A DNA stretch of 64,000 nt, from assembly GCA_032716605.1 (NCBI GenBank), contig CM064530.1:7583658-7647657 (forward strand), read 5' to 3'. The notes beneath the pieces were generated by a model that saw only the letters and a program-made list of their open reading frames with translations, did no database searches and was not told the origin of the DNA. Below are positions 63,916 to 64,000 of the stretch, piece by piece. The translations under genes and the position numbers were made by a program. Position 1 is the stretch's first letter; each line of letters begins with the position of its first letter. Source of the stretch: Paralithodes platypus. Lineage: Eukaryota > Arthropoda > Malacostraca > Decapoda > Lithodidae.

Positions 63916-64000
63916 TTAATGGATGGATGGTAATGTGTTGTATTTCAAGTAATAGAGGTATAGGCCAAATTATATAAACACATATCTATAAATTCTGTTC

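Overview
This is a eukaryotic, intron-rich and very repeat-rich window, most likely from an arthropod and plausibly a decapod crustacean. It holds no bacterial-type operons. The arthropod reading rests on short runs of the TTAGG telomere-type pentamer, a DNAJC25 gene of animal type, and a dense mix of RTE- and CR1/L2-like LINEs, tRNA-derived SINEs and TTAA-flanked MITEs. The species assignment is inference.

Two host genes can be reconstructed from phase-compatible exons with GT..AG borders. The first is DNAJC25 (plus strand, six exons, 14335-41197, 334 aa): signal peptide, J domain with HPD, and two membrane segments. Pieces of it recur nearby: its 5' region at 1816-1945, a decayed copy of exon 3 in intron 3, and a 56-bp repeat of the end of exon 5 with its splice donor in intron 5. 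The second (minus strand, four exons, 62454 down to 58880) encodes at least 177 aa that I do not recognise. It is rich in Ala, Val, Thr and Ser and ends in a His7-containing tail.

Layout. 1-2272: LINE end, a TTAA-flanked MITE and a copy of the DNAJC25 5' region. 2273-4205: satellite of thirteen 147-bp units with no indels. 4206-7244: AT-rich satellite of about twenty 153-bp units. 7245-12532: a 5.3-kb DNA transposon with inverted repeats of about 315 bp, coding for a zinc-finger/transposase-like part and an XPG/PIN-like nuclease part that share one reading frame split by a single TAA; I place it near the Academ superfamily. 12533-14334: low-information flank. 14335-41197: DNAJC25, whose introns are filled with nested LINEs, SINEs, MITEs and a probable solo LTR. 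41198-58879: gene-poor, full of TTAA MITEs, foldback elements, tRNA-derived SINEs and a Harbinger remnant. 58880-62454: the unrecognised gene. 62455-64000: more MITEs.

The strongest general signal is the number of short elements flanked by TTAA, the target of piggyBac-type transposition. At least 15 are visible. Some are nested, two pairs share a single TTAA, and one has a matching empty site elsewhere in the window. No piggyBac transposase is present here.
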